A DNA stretch of 64,000 nucleotides from the NCBI GenBank assembly GCA_016705325.1, contig JADIYJ010000007.1:124001-188000 (forward strand), read 5' to 3'. The first letter of the stretch is position 1, and each line of letters starts with the position of its first letter. Position numbers and translations under genes: made by a program. Under the pieces are notes generated by a model. That model did not search any database and had not been told where the DNA came from. It saw nothing but the letters and a program-made list of their open reading frames with translations. The stretch comes from Pseudomonadota bacterium. GTDB lineage: Bacteria > Pseudomonadota > Gammaproteobacteria > Steroidobacterales > Steroidobacteraceae. Below are positions 62,411 through 64,000 of this stretch, piece after piece.

Positions 62411-63535
62411 TCAGGGGCGGTGCGGTCGCGACAGGTACTCGTGCGTCTGCATTTCCGCCAGCCGGCTGCGCGTCCGGTCGAACTCGAAACGGAGGCGGTC
62501 GCCGACATACAATTCATCGATGGGTGCGTGCGCGGCCAGAACCAGCTTCACGCCACGGTCGTAGAACTCGTCGACCAGCGCGATGAACCGGCGCGCCGCG
62601 TTGTCCAGGGTCGGGTCCATCTGCGGCACCCCGCTCACCAGTACGGTGTGGAAGTCGCGCGCGATTTCGACGAAATCGACCTGCGAGCGCGGCCCGTCGC
62701 AGATGGCGTCGAAGTCGAACCAGACCACCTCGTCTGCCCGCGCGACGAACGCAATGTCGCGGCCCTCGACGACCAGCTGCCCTGGGTTGCAGGTGCCGCC
62801 GCCGCACAGATCGGCAAAGCGCGCCTCCAGCTGCCGGCGCGTGTCCGGCAGTCGCGCATCGAGGTACAGCGGCGCCCGCTCGAGCAGGCGCAGGCGGTAA
62901 TCCTCGCCGCCGTCGACGTTGATGACTTCGCAATGACGCTCGATGGCACTGATGGCCGGCAGGAAGCGCTGCCGTTGCAGTCCGTCACGGTAGAGCTGCG
63001 ACGGCGGCAGGTTCGAGGTGAACACCAGCGTGACGCCGCGTTCGAACAGTCCCGCGAACAGCCCGCCCAGCAGCATGGCATCGGCGATGTCGCTGACGAA
63101 CAGTTCGTCCAGGCACAGCACGCGGCTGTCGCGTGCGATGTCTGCCGCCACGTGTTGCAGCGGATCGGGCAGGTCGCGCTGGTCGCGCAGTTCGCCGAGA
63201 CGCGCGTGCAGGTCCTTCATCAGGCGGTGAAAGTGCTCCCGCCGCGTCGGCACGCCGACGTGCGTATGGAACAGGTCCATCAGGAACGTCTTGCCGCGGC
63301 CGACGCCGCCCCAGAGGTAGATGCCGCGCTCGCCGGTCGCGCTGCTGCCCCGTCGGCTGGCCAGGGACCGCCAGCGGCCGAAGAATCCCGCCTGCGAGCG
63401 GTACTCTGCGTCGCGCAGGCGCAAGGCCAGGTCCGACAGGCGGTCGACCGCATGCCGTTGCGCGGTGTCCGGGTGATAACCGTGCCGAGCGAGGGCGGCC
63501 TCGTACTCCTTCTGCAGGTCGGCGCGCCGCGTCAT
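62411..63535 (-). CDS. zapE: ZapE/AFG1-like ATPase
   Basis: ZapE is a cell-division-associated ATPase. The 374-residue protein has an N-terminal helical part (ALARHGYHPDTAQRHAVDRLSDL), Walker A in GIYLWGGVGRGKTFLMDLF, Walker B in VLCLDELFVSDIADAMLLGGLF, VTLVFTSNLPPSQLY, and the AFG1 ending FYDRGVKLVLAAHAPIDELYVGDRL. The ATG at 63535 is the family start (TRRADLQKEYEAAL). It lies 10 bases from the acetoacetyl-CoA synthetase gene. Confidence 0.93.
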   Translation of the reverse strand: MTRRADLQKEYEAALARHGYHPDTAQRHAVDRLSDLALRLRDAEYRSQAGFFGRWRSLASRRGSSATGERGIYLWGGVGRGKTFLMDLFHTHVGVPTRREHFHRLMKDLHARLGELRDQRDLPDPLQHVAADIARDSRVLCLDELFVSDIADAMLLGGLFAGLFERGVTLVFTSNLPPSQLYRDGLQRQRFLPAISAIERHCEVINVDGGEDYRLRLLERAPLYLDARLPDTRRQLEARFADLCGGGTCNPGQLVVEGRDIAFVARADEVVWFDFDAICDGPRSQVDFVEIARDFHTVLVSGVPQMDPTLDNAARRFIALVDEFYDRGVKLVLAAHAPIDELYVGDRLRFEFDRTRSRLAEMQTHEYLSRPHRP

Positions 63536-63545
63536 GCCTGGCGCT

Positions 63546-64000
63546 TCAACTGCGCAGCTCCGGCCGGTCACGAAACTCCTCGAGGGCCGCCGGATTCGCC
63601 AGTGCATCGGTGTTCCTGACCGGGCGGCCATGCACGACCTCGCGCACGGCAAGCTCGACGAGCTTGCCGCTGATCGTGCGCGGGATGTCAGCGACCGCGA
63701 CGATCCTGGCCGGCACGTGCCGCGGCGTGGTGTTGTGCCGGATCACGTCGCGGATGCGCTGTTCGAGGCTCGCGTCGAGTTCGACACCTGTGCGCAGCCG
63801 CACGAACAGCACGACGCGCACGTCGTTGTCCCACTCCTGGCCGATCGCGATGCTCTCGAGGATCTGGTCCAGCTTCTCGACCTGCCGATAGATTTCGGCG
63901 GTGCCGATGCGGACGCCGCCGGGATTGAGGACGGCGTCCGAACGCCCGAGGATCACGAGCCCGCCGCGGGCCGTGAGCATCGCGAAATCACCATGACACC
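63546..64000 (-). CDS. Acetoacetyl-CoA synthetase, C-terminal part (cut by window edge)
   Basis: The visible end of an AMP-forming acyl-CoA synthetase runs HGDFAMLTARGGLVILGRSD, then VLNPGGVRIGTAEIYRQVEKL, VRVVLFVRLRTG, RHNTTPRHVPARIVAVADIP and RTISGKLVELAVREVVHG, where the last Lys is the conserved catalytic lysine. The NPGGVRIGTAEIYRQ segment is typical of acetoacetate-CoA ligase (AacS), not acetyl-CoA synthetase. It would feed acetoacetate into fatty acid or polyhydroxybutyrate metabolism. About 150 residues are visible. Confidence 0.88.
   Translation of the reverse strand, partial: CHGDFAMLTARGGLVILGRSDAVLNPGGVRIGTAEIYRQVEKLDQILESIAIGQEWDNDVRVVLFVRLRTGVELDASLEQRIRDVIRHNTTPRHVPARIVAVADIPRTISGKLVELAVREVVHGRPVRNTDALANPAALEEFRDRPELRS

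Overview
The window is a high-GC, gene-dense stretch of a Gram-negative chromosome. Several TonB-dependent receptors, a large NAD-type glutamate dehydrogenase, HtpX, ZapE, GpmA and a Dnr/NirS/NnrS denitrification block suggest a respiratory gammaproteobacterium, possibly of the Steroidobacterales/Nevskiales type. That placement is inference from gene content; no marker gene settles it. The left edge cuts a metY-like gene and the right edge cuts an acetoacetyl-CoA synthetase gene. LEFT (0-11.5 kb): a nitrogen-oxide respiration and heme block, nearly all on the minus strand. It holds an alginate-export-type porin, a cytochrome cd1 nitrite reductase with an extra N-terminal cytochrome c domain (nirS), a Dnr-like Crp/Fnr regulator, a SirB2-like membrane protein, NnrS and anaerobic HemN. 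A heme/hemoglobin-type TonB receptor diverges from the porin. Three FNR/DNR palindromes (TTGAY-N4-RTCAA) lie upstream of the porin, nirS and hemN. They fit the regulator encoded here and outline a small regulon. Between nnrS and hemN is a 0.7 kb gene-free region with 57-bp repeats in two opposing tandem arrays. A decayed aldo/keto reductase fragment lies next to the nirS terminator. MIDDLE (11.6-36.7 kb): housekeeping and metabolism. Genes include a thioredoxin-reductase-like ferredoxin-NADP reductase, TesB, a large DUF748/AsmA-like envelope protein, a GlcD-type FAD oxidase, a thioredoxin-CcdA fusion, a cNMP-binding protein, photolyase, HtpX, a winged-helix protein followed by a CHAD protein, a GNAT enzyme, a small acidic-tail protein, an acyl-CoA dehydrogenase coupled to proB and proA, and a tightly packed molybdenum-cofactor operon (moeA-moaA-moaC-mobA-moaD and a MoaE-MoeB-rhodanese triple fusion). 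A small secreted protein, mmsA and tRNA-Arg(TCG) follow. RIGHT (36.7-64 kb): accessory uptake genes. Two TonB receptors come first, one in line with a TPR-sulfotransferase gene that diverges from a secreted amidohydrolase. An MBL hydrolase, a twin-ATPase ABC protein and PhzF come next. A complete thiamine-salvage operon sits behind a TPP riboswitch: outer-membrane receptor, YkoF-like binder, PnuT-like transporter and a ThiK-like kinase. After it are a ferredoxin/NTF2/nitronate-monooxygenase/SDR set, gpmA, a glycosyltransferase, NAD-GDH, a MarR regulator, zapE and the start-truncated aacS. The consensus looks unreliable at 53.3-57.4 kb: long poly-G runs interrupt the NTF2-like gene, and gpmA and the glutamate dehydrogenase gene each carry an apparent single-base frameshift.
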